Below are positions 7,569 through 14,943 of a stretch of 31,126 nucleotides of DNA, in pieces (position 1 is the stretch's first letter; each line of letters opens with the position of its first letter). The DNA is from Hippea sp. GTDB lineage: Bacteria > Campylobacterota_A > Desulfurellia > Desulfurellales > Hippeaceae. The position numbers were made by a program, and so were the translations under genes. The notes beneath the pieces were generated by a model. The model searched no databases, had not been told where the DNA came from, and saw only the letters and a program-made list of their open reading frames with translations. The stretch is taken from positions 1 to 31,126 of the forward strand of contig WFRG01000075.1 of assembly GCA_015486705.1 (NCBI GenBank), in the 5' to 3' direction.

Positions 7569-8620
7569 CTAAAAAAATAGACGTTAAGGTTTCTAAGCCT
7601 TATACAGTTCTTGTTGGGGAAGACTTGGGTGATTTTGTAAAAGAGCAATTGAAAGATAAACGCATTTACGTTATTACAGACGATAATGTTTATAGAATCT
7701 ATAGAGATTTTTTAGAAAATTTGAGTGATAGAATTTATGTGTTTAAATCTGGAGAAGAGAGCAAAAATTACGAAACTTTACTTAAAATATACGATTTTTT
7801 GATAGAAAGGGGAGCGGATAGATATTCTTGCATAGTTGGTGTTGGTGGCGGTGTTGTGGGTGATACCGCTGGTTATGCGGCGAGTAGTTATATGAGAGGT
7901 ATAGAGCTTTATCATGTGCCAACGAGCCTACTTGCTATGGTTGATAGCTCTATAGGAGGAAAAACAGGTATTAATTATTATGGCTTAAAAAATATTATCG
8001 GAAGTTTTTATCAACCTAATGCGGTATTTGTTGATGTTAATTTTTTGAAGACGCTCCCGGACAGGGAATATGTATCTGCTTTTGCAGAGGTTGTTAAGTA
8101 TGGAATTATTATGGATGTGGAGTTGTTTGAGTTTTTAGAAAGAAATATAGATGGACTGAGAAAGAGGGATTTAAAAGCTTTAAAAATCGTTGTTGAAAAA
8201 AGCATTAAAAACAAAGTAGAGGTTGTCGAGAGTGACGAGAGGGAAAAAGGGCAAAGAGCTATCTTGAATTTTGGTCATACATTTGCGCATGCACTTGAAA
8301 GCATAACAAATTACGAGAAATATTTGCATGGCGAAGCTGTCTCGATTGGAATGGTAAAGGCAATGGAAATTTCAGAGAAGATGGGTTTGATAAATGAGGA
8401 TGATATAAAAAGAGTTAAGGCCCTTTTAAAAGGATTCGGTCTTCCCGTGGATGTTAATGTAGATATTGATGCATCTAAATTTTTAGAAATTATGCTTAGG
8501 GATAAGAAAAACAAAAATTCCTCTCTGCGTTTTATCTTGACAAAGGGGATAGGTGTATCTATAATCGCTGGCGGCGTAAAGGAGAGTTTGATATTGGAAG
8601 TGATAGGTGAAGATAGCTAA
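7541..8620 (+). CDS. aroB: 3-Dehydroquinate synthase AroB
   Basis: AroB converts DAHP to 3-dehydroquinate in the shikimate pathway using NAD and a divalent metal. The 359 residues show the NAD-binding GVGGGVVGDTAGYAAS (100-115), the substrate-contact region VPTSLLAMVDSSIGGKTGIN (126-145) with K141, K150-N151, and the metal ligands E183, H246 (NFGHTFAHALE) and H263 (LHGEAVSIGM). Length is normal. The ATG at 7541 has AAGGAG six bases upstream, inside the end of the preceding gene. About 15 residues precede the first conserved strand. No other shikimate genes are in the window. Confidence 0.97.
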   Translation: MQESDTKQVAKKIDVKVSKPYTVLVGEDLGDFVKEQLKDKRIYVITDDNVYRIYRDFLENLSDRIYVFKSGEESKNYETLLKIYDFLIERGADRYSCIVGVGGGVVGDTAGYAASSYMRGIELYHVPTSLLAMVDSSIGGKTGINYYGLKNIIGSFYQPNAVFVDVNFLKTLPDREYVSAFAEVVKYGIIMDVELFEFLERNIDGLRKRDLKALKIVVEKSIKNKVEVVESDEREKGQRAILNFGHTFAHALESITNYEKYLHGEAVSIGMVKAMEISEKMGLINEDDIKRVKALLKGFGLPVDVNVDIDASKFLEIMLRDKKNKNSSLRFILTKGIGVSIIAGGVKESLILEVIGEDS

Positions 8621-9335
8621 AAAGGCAGGTAGGAGGGTAGAAAGATACTACAGGGATAATGCAGAAAGCAGTGTGTATTTTTACCCATTAGCTGTGTACT
8701 ATTTAAACAACAAGCAGTATGAAAAAGCCTACGAAATTTTGCTTGAAGGAATCAAGAGATTTCCGCGATATGCACTTGCCTTGGTTAAAATAGGAGAGAT
8801 TTTATTTGAACAGGGTAGTTACGAGTCTGCTTTGGCCTATTTAGAAACGGCAATAAATATTCAAAAGGACAATGTTCCTGCTTTGAAACTTATAGCTTTA
8901 TGCTACGAGAAAATGGAGAAATTTGACAAGGCTCTGGAGGTGCATGAAAGACTTGTTGAACTGGGCGATGAGGCATCCAAAGATAAGATGATGGAGCTTG
9001 TTTCTAAGGTGAAAATAGACAGCGAAAAAATAGAAGATTTAGTAGAGGGCCTTGACTCTGAAGATAAAAAAATCCCTATGATAGAGTTAGAGGATTCAGA
9101 GGAGTCTGATAGCGGTATCGTCCCAGAAATTGACAACGAAGGTGACGCTGAAGAAGAGGCTACTATAACGTTGGCTAAGCTCTATGAGAAACAGGGATAT
9201 ATAAATGACGCAATTAATACATACAAAAAAATTATTGAAAAAGAGCCAGACAATATTGAGGCTAAGGAGGCTTTAGAAAGGCTGTTAAACAATGTTGGTT
9301 TAAGTGATGAAGGAGCTGATAATGATGAAAGCTAA
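8607..9335 (+). CDS. Tetratricopeptide repeat protein
   Basis: This 242-residue protein is probably cytoplasmic, since no signal peptide is seen. It has three consecutive TPR-like helical pairs at about residues 25-52, 58-85 and 91-120. Examples are NKQYEKAYEILLEGIKRFPR and GSYESALAYLETAINIQKDN. A very acidic, low-complexity linker follows (about 138-186), then a further TPR at about 187-220 (KQGYINDAINTYKKIIEKEPDN). TPRs bind partner proteins; no partner can be named. I use the GTG at 8607 with GGAAG upstream; it overlaps aroB by 14 bases. The next gene, a lipoprotein, overlaps its end, which hints that the two may be co-made. Confidence 0.8.
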   Translation: MKIAKKAGRRVERYYRDNAESSVYFYPLAVYYLNNKQYEKAYEILLEGIKRFPRYALALVKIGEILFEQGSYESALAYLETAINIQKDNVPALKLIALCYEKMEKFDKALEVHERLVELGDEASKDKMMELVSKVKIDSEKIEDLVEGLDSEDKKIPMIELEDSEESDSGIVPEIDNEGDAEEEATITLAKLYEKQGYINDAINTYKKIIEKEPDNIEAKEALERLLNNVGLSDEGADNDES

Positions 9336-9909
9336 GTTTTTTTGTTCGTTTAGTGCCTTTTTAGTTTTGTTAGTTGGTTTAAGTTCTTGTTCATCTATAA
9401 AACAGTCCCTCTACCGTCTTGGTTTTAGGAGTTACAAAAGTGTTTACATAAACGATTTAAAGATGAATACAAAAAGCTATACATTATACAGAGATTTTTC
9501 CACTGTTGCAAAAGTGAAAGTTACTCATTTTAATAAAGAACTCTTCAAAGAGTATATCAGAGGCATTTTAAAAGGCAGTCCGAATACAGAGAAATACAGA
9601 CCATTTTTGGAACAATTTAAAAAAAGCGATATATATTATGTTGCTTTTTACACGCCCGACCTTACACTTAATAACCTTGAGCTGCCAAGGTCTTTTTGGA
9701 GTGTGTATTTGTCTGGATGTGGAAAAATCATAAGGCCGAGTTCTATTAAGTTGATAGATAAAGATGATTGGAGATCCGGCTGGCTTTACAGTGTTGGTGG
9801 AGATAGGTGGTTTAGAGAATATATTGTTGATTTTCCAAAGGTTTCATGCATTCATAGTACATTTGTGATTTCATCTTTTTTGGGAACAATTGCGCTACAT
9901 TTCAAGTAG
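9322..9909 (+). CDS. Small lipoprotein of unknown function
   Basis: The 195-residue product begins with a lipoprotein signal peptide, with hydrophobic FLVLLVG and a lipobox LSSC ending at Cys23. Signal peptidase II should cleave it and it should be lipid-anchored in the envelope. The mature part is rich in aromatic residues (for example RSFWSVYLSGCGK and WRSGWLYSVGGDRWF) and has two further cysteines. I recognise no family. The ATG at 9322 is chosen because AAGGAG lies six bases upstream; ATG 9325 is equally plausible. It overlaps the end of the TPR gene by 14 bases and lies 30 bases before nfnA. Confidence 0.7.
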   Translation: MMKAKFFCSFSAFLVLLVGLSSCSSIKQSLYRLGFRSYKSVYINDLKMNTKSYTLYRDFSTVAKVKVTHFNKELFKEYIRGILKGSPNTEKYRPFLEQFKKSDIYYVAFYTPDLTLNNLELPRSFWSVYLSGCGKIIRPSSIKLIDKDDWRSGWLYSVGGDRWFREYIVDFPKVSCIHSTFVISSFLGTIALHFK

Positions 9910-9939
9910 CGAATAAAATAAGGATTTAGGAGGTTTTTA

Positions 9940-10782
9940 ATGGCAAAGATACTCAAAAAGGAGCAGTGGAGTGATACTATATTCTCCATGCTCATTGAGG
10001 CTAAGGACGTTGCAAAGGCTGCAAAACCGGGGCAGTTTATTATCCTTATCCCCAGGGAGCACGGAGAGCGTGTGCCTTTGACTATTGCAGACTCTTCAGT
10101 AGATGAAGGTTGGGTGCAAATAGTGTTTCAGGTTGTTGGTAAAAGCACATTGGAGCTTTCAAGGATGAGTGAAGGTGAGGAGCTTTTCTCTTTTGTTGGA
10201 CCGTTAGGTATGCCATCAGAGATTGAGAAATTTCCTGGCAAGGTTGTTATGATTGGCGGTGGAATTGGTATAGCTCCAATTCATCCAATAGCAAAGAAAC
10301 TTAAAGAGTTAGGCAATCACGTTGTATCGATTATTGGAGCTAAAACTGCGGACCTTTTAATAATGGAAGATAAGATTAGAGAAGCATCTACAGAGGTTAT
10401 AGTGGCAACAGATGACGGTAGCAAGGGTAAAAAGGGCTTTGTTAACGCTGTTTTAGAAGAGTTTTTAGCTACTGAGGCTGAGAATGTTAGTAAGATTTGG
10501 GCTATAGGACCTCCAATAATGATGAAGGTGTGCACAATATCTGCTGGTAAGTTCAATAAACCTATTATCGTTTCTTTGAACCCAATAATGGTTGACGGTA
10601 CAGGAATGTGTGGTGCTTGTAGGGTTACAGTGGGTGGCCAAACAAAGTTTGCTTGTGTGGATGGACCTGAGTTTGACGGTGCATTAGTTGATTTTGATGA
10701 GCTAATGGCAAGGCAAAGGCAATATAAAGAGTTAGAGCAAAAAGCGTTGGAGCTTTATAAATCAAAGGAGGGCGTGGCATAA
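9940..10782 (+). CDS. nfnA: NfnA/SudB: FAD- and 2Fe-2S-containing NAD-binding subunit
   Basis: This is the small subunit of the NADH-dependent ferredoxin:NADP oxidoreductase, also described as sulfide dehydrogenase beta. It binds FAD (RVPLTIADS, 44-52) and NAD(H) (GGGIGIAPIHP, 106-116). Near the C terminus it carries a 2Fe-2S site with the expected one-Asp, three-Cys arrangement: D219, C224, C227 and C239. The 280-residue length is typical. With NfnB it couples NADPH oxidation to NADH and ferredoxin reduction (or the reverse) by flavin bifurcation. In sulfur-metabolising organisms the same pair may act on sulfide or polysulfide. A strong TTAGGAGG site precedes the ATG. Dihydroorotate dehydrogenase electron-transfer subunit PyrK is a relative, but the partner gene favours Nfn/Sud. 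Confidence 0.92.
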   Translation: MAKILKKEQWSDTIFSMLIEAKDVAKAAKPGQFIILIPREHGERVPLTIADSSVDEGWVQIVFQVVGKSTLELSRMSEGEELFSFVGPLGMPSEIEKFPGKVVMIGGGIGIAPIHPIAKKLKELGNHVVSIIGAKTADLLIMEDKIREASTEVIVATDDGSKGKKGFVNAVLEEFLATEAENVSKIWAIGPPIMMKVCTISAGKFNKPIIVSLNPIMVDGTGMCGACRVTVGGQTKFACVDGPEFDGALVDFDELMARQRQYKELEQKALELYKSKEGVA

Positions 10783-12197
10783 TGGCTGAAAGAATAAAAG
10801 CGTCAGAGAAATTTAAAAGAGATAGGGTTCCTATGAAGGAGCAGGACCCTAAAGAGAGAATAAAAAACTTTAATGAAGTTCCCTATGGATATTCATTTGA
10901 AGAAGCTATAAAAGAAGCTCAAAGATGTTTGCAATGTAAGCCGCCTGCATGTGTAGCAGGATGTCCAGCTGATGTTCATGTGCCAGAGTTTATAGATAAA
11001 ATTTTAGATGAGGATATTGAGGGAGCATTCAAAGAGATAAAATTGACAAATGCTTTGCCTGCTATATGTGGTAGGGTTTGCCCTCAAGAGGAACAGTGTG
11101 AGGGTGCCTGTATAATGAACAAGAAGGGCAAACCTATAGCAATTGGTAGACTTGAGAGATTTGTTGCTGATTGGGCAAGGGAGAAAGGTATAATTGATGA
11201 GCCTCCAGCAGAAGATTCTAAGGTGAGCAAGCGTGTAGCTATAGTTGGTTCTGGACCTGCTGGTCTTGCGTGTGCTGCTGATTTGGCCAAGTTAGGTTAT
11301 GATGTTACTATTTTTGAAGCCCTTCATAAGCCAGGTGGCGTTTTGGTCTATGGAATTCCCGAATTTAGGTTGCCCAAGGCGATTGTTCAATATGAGGTAG
11401 ACCAAATCAAAAAGATGGGAGTTAAAATATACACAGACTATGTTATAGGCTACATAAAAACAGTTGATGAATTAGTTGAAGAATATGATGCGGTGTTTTT
11501 AGCAAACGGAGCAGGTGCCCCATCGTTTTTGCATATACCAGGCGAAAATTTGAATGGCGTCTATTCGGCAAGTGAGTTTTTAACAAGATCTAACCTAATG
11601 AGGGCTTTTGATTTTCCCAATTACGACACACCATTGAATGTTGGCAAGAGGGTCGTGGTCATTGGTGGTGGAAATGTTGCTATGGATGCTGTGAGAACGG
11701 CAAAGAGACTTGGAGCAGAAGAGGCGATAATTGTTTATAGAAGAAGTAGAACAGAAATGCCGGCAAGAGCTGAGGAAATAGAGCATGCAGAAGCTGAGGG
11801 TATACAGTTTGAGCTTTTAACAAACCCAGTTAAGATATTAGGGGATGAAAACGGGAATGTTAAAGGACTTGAATGTATGAGGATGGAACTTGGAGAACCT
11901 GACGAGTCTGGAAGAAGAAGGCCTGTGCCAATAGAGGGATCAAATTTTGTGATGGATGTTGATAACGTTATAGTTGCTATTGGGCAAAATGCTAATCCTA
12001 TAGTTGCAAGAAGTGCTACGGGTGTTGAAACTAACAAGTGGGGTTATTTTATTGCTGATGAAGAAACGGGAAAAACTACACATCCAAAGGTTTGGGCAGG
12101 TGGAGATATAGTTACTGGTGCGGCTACCGTAATTTTAGCTGTAGGTGCGGGTAAAAAAGCTGCCAAATCTATACACGAAACTCTATCTAAACAATAA
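10782..12197 (+). CDS. nfnB: NfnB/SudA: FAD- and 2x4Fe-4S-containing NADP-binding subunit
   Basis: This is the large Nfn/Sud subunit, a homologue of the small (beta) chain of glutamate synthase. The 471 residues contain two N-terminal cysteine clusters, C49-C52-C57-C61 and C96-C100-C106-C110. An FAD motif, AIVGSGPAGLACA (about 153-165), and the NADPH motif VVVIGGGNVAMDAVRTAKRLGA (mid-protein) follow, with a C-terminal FAD-contacting segment around WAGGDIVTGAATVILAVGAGK. Many genomes mislabel this protein as glutamate synthase small subunit. No large glutamate synthase gene is adjacent, and nfnA immediately precedes it (TAATG overlap), so Nfn/Sud is the better reading. A terminator follows. 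Confidence 0.93.
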   Translation: MAERIKASEKFKRDRVPMKEQDPKERIKNFNEVPYGYSFEEAIKEAQRCLQCKPPACVAGCPADVHVPEFIDKILDEDIEGAFKEIKLTNALPAICGRVCPQEEQCEGACIMNKKGKPIAIGRLERFVADWAREKGIIDEPPAEDSKVSKRVAIVGSGPAGLACAADLAKLGYDVTIFEALHKPGGVLVYGIPEFRLPKAIVQYEVDQIKKMGVKIYTDYVIGYIKTVDELVEEYDAVFLANGAGAPSFLHIPGENLNGVYSASEFLTRSNLMRAFDFPNYDTPLNVGKRVVVIGGGNVAMDAVRTAKRLGAEEAIIVYRRSRTEMPARAEEIEHAEAEGIQFELLTNPVKILGDENGNVKGLECMRMELGEPDESGRRRPVPIEGSNFVMDVDNVIVAIGQNANPIVARSATGVETNKWGYFIADEETGKTTHPKVWAGGDIVTGAATVILAVGAGKKAAKSIHETLSKQ

Positions 12198-12208
12198 TAA
12201 TAAATGAG

Positions 12209-12253
12209 AAGGATACTGGATAGTTACTAAGTCCAGTATCCTTTAATTTTTGG
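12209..12253 (+). terminator. Rho-independent terminator after nfnB
   Basis: A perfect 12-base inverted repeat (12209-12220 with 12232-12243; AAGGATACTGGA in the left arm) encloses an 11-base loop and is followed by a T-rich tail (12242-12253). It lies 11 bases after the nfnB stop and should end the cheB-to-nfnB transcript. Confidence 0.85.
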
Positions 12254-12302
12254 AAAAAATTTTGGTAATTGTTAGAATATGATTTAGGATTTGTGCATTT
12301 TA

Positions 12303-12331
12303 TTGTTGACGGCAGCGTATATTGATATAAA
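12303..12331 (+). promoter_or_regulatory. Candidate promoter for the nuo operon
   Basis: TTGTTG (12303-12308) and TATAAA (12326-12331) are separated by 17 bases, leaving a leader of about 30-35 bases before nuoA. An overlapping TTGACG (12306-12311) matches the -35 consensus better but would give only a 14-base spacer. The rest of the 174-base gap between nfnB and nuoA holds the terminator and AT-rich DNA without other recognised signals. Confidence 0.5.
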
Positions 12332-12371
12332 ATTTAGTTGGTTTTTGAAATTAATGTAAGGGGGTCGGAGT

Positions 12372-12722
12372 ATGCAGGGTTGGTTTATAGCTTTTATTTC
12401 CATAATTATACTCTTTGTCATTTTCTTTGGCCTCCTTGTAGTATTTAAATTACTTGGACCGAAGGAGTACTACAAGGAGAAGTACGATTTGTACGAGTGT
12501 GGTTATCCACGCTTGAGTGAGCTTGCCCACTTCAACATTCGCTTCTATATCATAGCGATTATGTTTACCTTGTTTGATATTGAAGCGGTGTTTATGTACC
12601 CGTGGGCGATTGATTTTAAAGGTTTAGGTGTTTTGGGCGTTATTGAAATGGGATTATTTGTAATCATGGTTTTTGTTGGGTGGATTTACGCTTACAAGAA
12701 AGGAGCATTGGAATGGGAGTAG
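12372..12722 (+). CDS. nuoA: Complex I subunit A, NuoA
   Basis: NuoA is a small three-helix membrane subunit at the junction between the hydrophilic arm and the proton-pumping arm of complex I. The 116 residues show a first helix at about 5-27, the conserved loop [18 protein letters not shown] (29-46), and two later helices at about 55-77 and 85-107. It is first in the operon, 41 bases after the candidate promoter, with a GGGGTCGGAG ribosome binding site. It overlaps nuoB by 10 bases. Confidence 0.96.
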   Translation: MQGWFIAFISIIILFVIFFGLLVVFKLLGPKEYYKEKYDLYECGYPRLSELAHFNIRFYIIAIMFTLFDIEAVFMYPWAIDFKGLGVLGVIEMGLFVIMVFVGWIYAYKKGALEWE

Positions 12723-13174
12723 AAAATCCTTGGATAACCACGAAACTTGATAGGTTGGTAAGCTGGGCAAGGTACTCTTCTCTTTGGCCAATGACGTTTG
12801 GTTTGGCCTGCTGCGCAATTGAGATGATGGCCACAGGTGCTTCACGCTTTGACTTGGATAGGTTTGGTGTTGTTTTTAGAGCATCCCCGAGGCATGCCGA
12901 TATTATGATCATTGCAGGAACACTTACGAAGAAGATGGCTATTGCAGCTCGCAAGGTTTATGATCAAATGCCTCATCCAAAGTGGGTTATATCTATGGGT
13001 TCTTGTGCAAATACCGGTGGCCCTTTTGATACCTATAGTGTTGTTCAAGGTGTTGATACTATTATGCCTGTAGATGTGTATGTTCCTGGTTGTCCTCCAA
13101 GGCCGGAAGCTTTGTTGTATGGTATAATGAAATTACAGGATAAAATCAGAAGAGAAGGGTCAATGAAAGCTTGA
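12713..13174 (+). CDS. nuoB: Complex I subunit B, NuoB
   Basis: NuoB holds the terminal 4Fe-4S cluster N2 that passes electrons to quinone. The cluster ligands are visible as the vicinal pair C33-C34 (LACCAIEMM), C98 (GSCANTGG) and C127 ([10 protein letters not shown]). The 153-residue length is normal. I start at the ATG at 12713, which has AAAGGAG about 8 bases upstream and gives the usual N terminus ([20 protein letters not shown]). An ATG at 12680 in the same frame lies deep in nuoA and would add 11 unconserved residues. Confidence 0.96.
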   Translation: MGVENPWITTKLDRLVSWARYSSLWPMTFGLACCAIEMMATGASRFDLDRFGVVFRASPRHADIMIIAGTLTKKMAIAARKVYDQMPHPKWVISMGSCANTGGPFDTYSVVQGVDTIMPVDVYVPGCPPRPEALLYGIMKLQDKIRREGSMKA

Positions 13175-13190
13175 GAAAAGGAGAGTCTCT

Positions 13191-13721
13191 ATGACAAACT
13201 CTGAGTTGTTGGATAAAGTCAAATCGAAGTTTGGTGACTATATAATAGAATATGATGAGTTTAGGGGAGAGTTGTCTGTTACAGTAAGAAAAGAAAAACT
13301 TGTTGAATTTATGAATTTTCTAAAAAATGAACAAGATTTGCAGTTTGATTATTTAGTTCTTATGACGGCTGTTGATTTTCCAGAGAGAGAAGAACGTTTC
13401 GATCTGGTTTATGAATTAAGGTCTTTGACCTATAAGATGATTATGAGAGTCAAAACAAGAACTAAAGAAAATGAGCCCGTGGATAGTGTAAGTGGCATTT
13501 GGCATTCTGCAGATTGGGATGAGCGCGAGACATACGATATGTTTGGTATCAAGTTTAATAATCATCCAGATTTAAGAAGAATCTTGATGCCAGACGATTG
13601 GGAAGGGCATCCTTTGAGAAAGGATTATCCTCTCAAAGGAAAACCGGAAGACGATTTGTGGCTTGATAGACACTTGCCGGAGGGTCTGTTAAAGAAGCCA
13701 AAACACACAAGGATGCCTTAA
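13191..13721 (+). CDS. nuoC: Complex I subunit C, NuoC (30 kDa)
   Basis: NuoC is a hydrophilic-arm subunit that packs against NuoD and the cluster N2 region. The 176 residues carry the family signature in their C-terminal part: [12 protein letters not shown] (111-122), [13 protein letters not shown] (125-137) and [12 protein letters not shown] (139-150). It is a separate gene and not fused to nuoD, unlike in E. coli. The ATG follows an AAAGGAGAG site, 16 bases after nuoB. Confidence 0.96.
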   Translation: MTNSELLDKVKSKFGDYIIEYDEFRGELSVTVRKEKLVEFMNFLKNEQDLQFDYLVLMTAVDFPEREERFDLVYELRSLTYKMIMRVKTRTKENEPVDSVSGIWHSADWDERETYDMFGIKFNNHPDLRRILMPDDWEGHPLRKDYPLKGKPEDDLWLDRHLPEGLLKKPKHTRMP

Positions 13722-13734
13722 AAGGAGTATGGAT

Positions 13735-14931
13735 ATGAATGAATCTTATGTTGTGAATAATGAACGAGAGGTTATTTTAAACGTAGGGCCTCAACATCCG
13801 GCAACACACGGAGTTTTGAGGTATGTAGTAAAGTTAGATGGTGAGAGAATTGTTGATTCCGACCCCCAAGTAGGTTTTTTGCATAGAGGTATAGAGAAAT
13901 TAGCAGAGTACATGACATATCACCAGTTTAACCCCTATACTGATAGACTTGATTATCTTGCCTCAATGAACAACAATTTGGCTTATGTTATGGCTGTTGA
14001 GAAACTCTTGGGCATAACAGATCAGATCCCTGAAAGAGCTCAATATATAAGGGTGATTATGTCTGAACTCGGTAGGATTGCTTCTCACCTTGTTTGGCTT
14101 GCAACCCATGCTCTCGATATTGGCGCAATGACTGTGTTCTTATATTGCTTCCGTGAAAGGGAGTATATTATCGATATGTTCGAGATGGCATGTGGCAACA
14201 GACTTACCTACAATTACATAAGGATTGGTGGAGTAGCAAGGGATTTGCCTGATGGTTTTATGGATAGGCTGAAAGAGTTTGTAAATCTTTTCTATGATAA
14301 AGTAAAAGAATACCATACACTTTTAACGAAAAATAGAATTTGGCTGAAGAGAACAAAGGATGTTGGTTATATTTCAAAGGAAGATGCCGTTAATTATGGA
14401 ATCGCAGGGCCGTGCACAAGGGGTAGCGGTGTTGATTGGGATTTGCGCCGAGATGTACCTTATCTTGTATATCCAGAATTGAATTTTGAAATTCCCGTAT
14501 ACGATGAAGGCGATGTGTACGCACGCTACCTTGTTAGAATGGATGAGATGGTGCAGTCAAATAGAATTTTGGAACAGTGTATAGAAAGGATTCCAGATGG
14601 TCCTGTGATGATTGATGAGCCAAAATACGTTTGGGAGCCCAAAGAGAGAATCATGATGAACAACTACGCTTTAATGAAGCATTTTGTAAAGGTTGTAAAA
14701 GGTTTCAAAGCACCGCCCGGTGAGGTTTATTTCGGTGCTGAAAACCCGAAAGGTGAGTTGGGCTTCTATATTTACTCAACAGGAGAAGGTAAGCCGTATA
14801 GGTTGAAGATCAGGGCTCCGTCTTTTATAAACATTAGCGCAATGCCGAAGATGGTTAAGGGTGGGCTAATAGCGGATATTATCTCTGTAATCGGTAGTTT
14901 GGACTTCGTGTTCGGCGAATGCGATAGATAA
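13735..14931 (+). CDS. nuoD: Complex I subunit D, NuoD (49 kDa)
   Basis: NuoD forms the quinone-binding cavity together with NuoB and NuoH, and is related to hydrogenase large subunits. The protein shows VGPQHPATHGVLR (17-29), whose loop contacts quinone, DPQVGFLHRGIEKL, and the family-typical C terminus SLDFVFGECDR. The start is placed at the second ATG (13735) because the AAAGGAG site at 13721-13727 sits 7 bases upstream of it and only one base upstream of the in-frame ATG at 13729. That gives 398 residues. The next gene is nuoG, not nuoE as in most operons. Confidence 0.95.
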   Translation: MNESYVVNNEREVILNVGPQHPATHGVLRYVVKLDGERIVDSDPQVGFLHRGIEKLAEYMTYHQFNPYTDRLDYLASMNNNLAYVMAVEKLLGITDQIPERAQYIRVIMSELGRIASHLVWLATHALDIGAMTVFLYCFREREYIIDMFEMACGNRLTYNYIRIGGVARDLPDGFMDRLKEFVNLFYDKVKEYHTLLTKNRIWLKRTKDVGYISKEDAVNYGIAGPCTRGSGVDWDLRRDVPYLVYPELNFEIPVYDEGDVYARYLVRMDEMVQSNRILEQCIERIPDGPVMIDEPKYVWEPKERIMMNNYALMKHFVKVVKGFKAPPGEVYFGAENPKGELGFYIYSTGEGKPYRLKIRAPSFINISAMPKMVKGGLIADIISVIGSLDFVFGECDR

Positions 14932-14943
14932 GGGGTGTAGGAT

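Noticed and set aside
10782..12197. Glutamate synthase small subunit (GltD/GltA)
   Set aside because: The protein resembles it, but no large glutamate synthase subunit is present and the partner directly upstream is the FAD/2Fe-2S NfnA/SudB subunit.
14932..14943. Possible remnant of nuoE/nuoF between nuoD and nuoG
   Set aside because: The gap is 12 bases and holds only the nuoG ribosome binding region, so nothing of those genes remains here.
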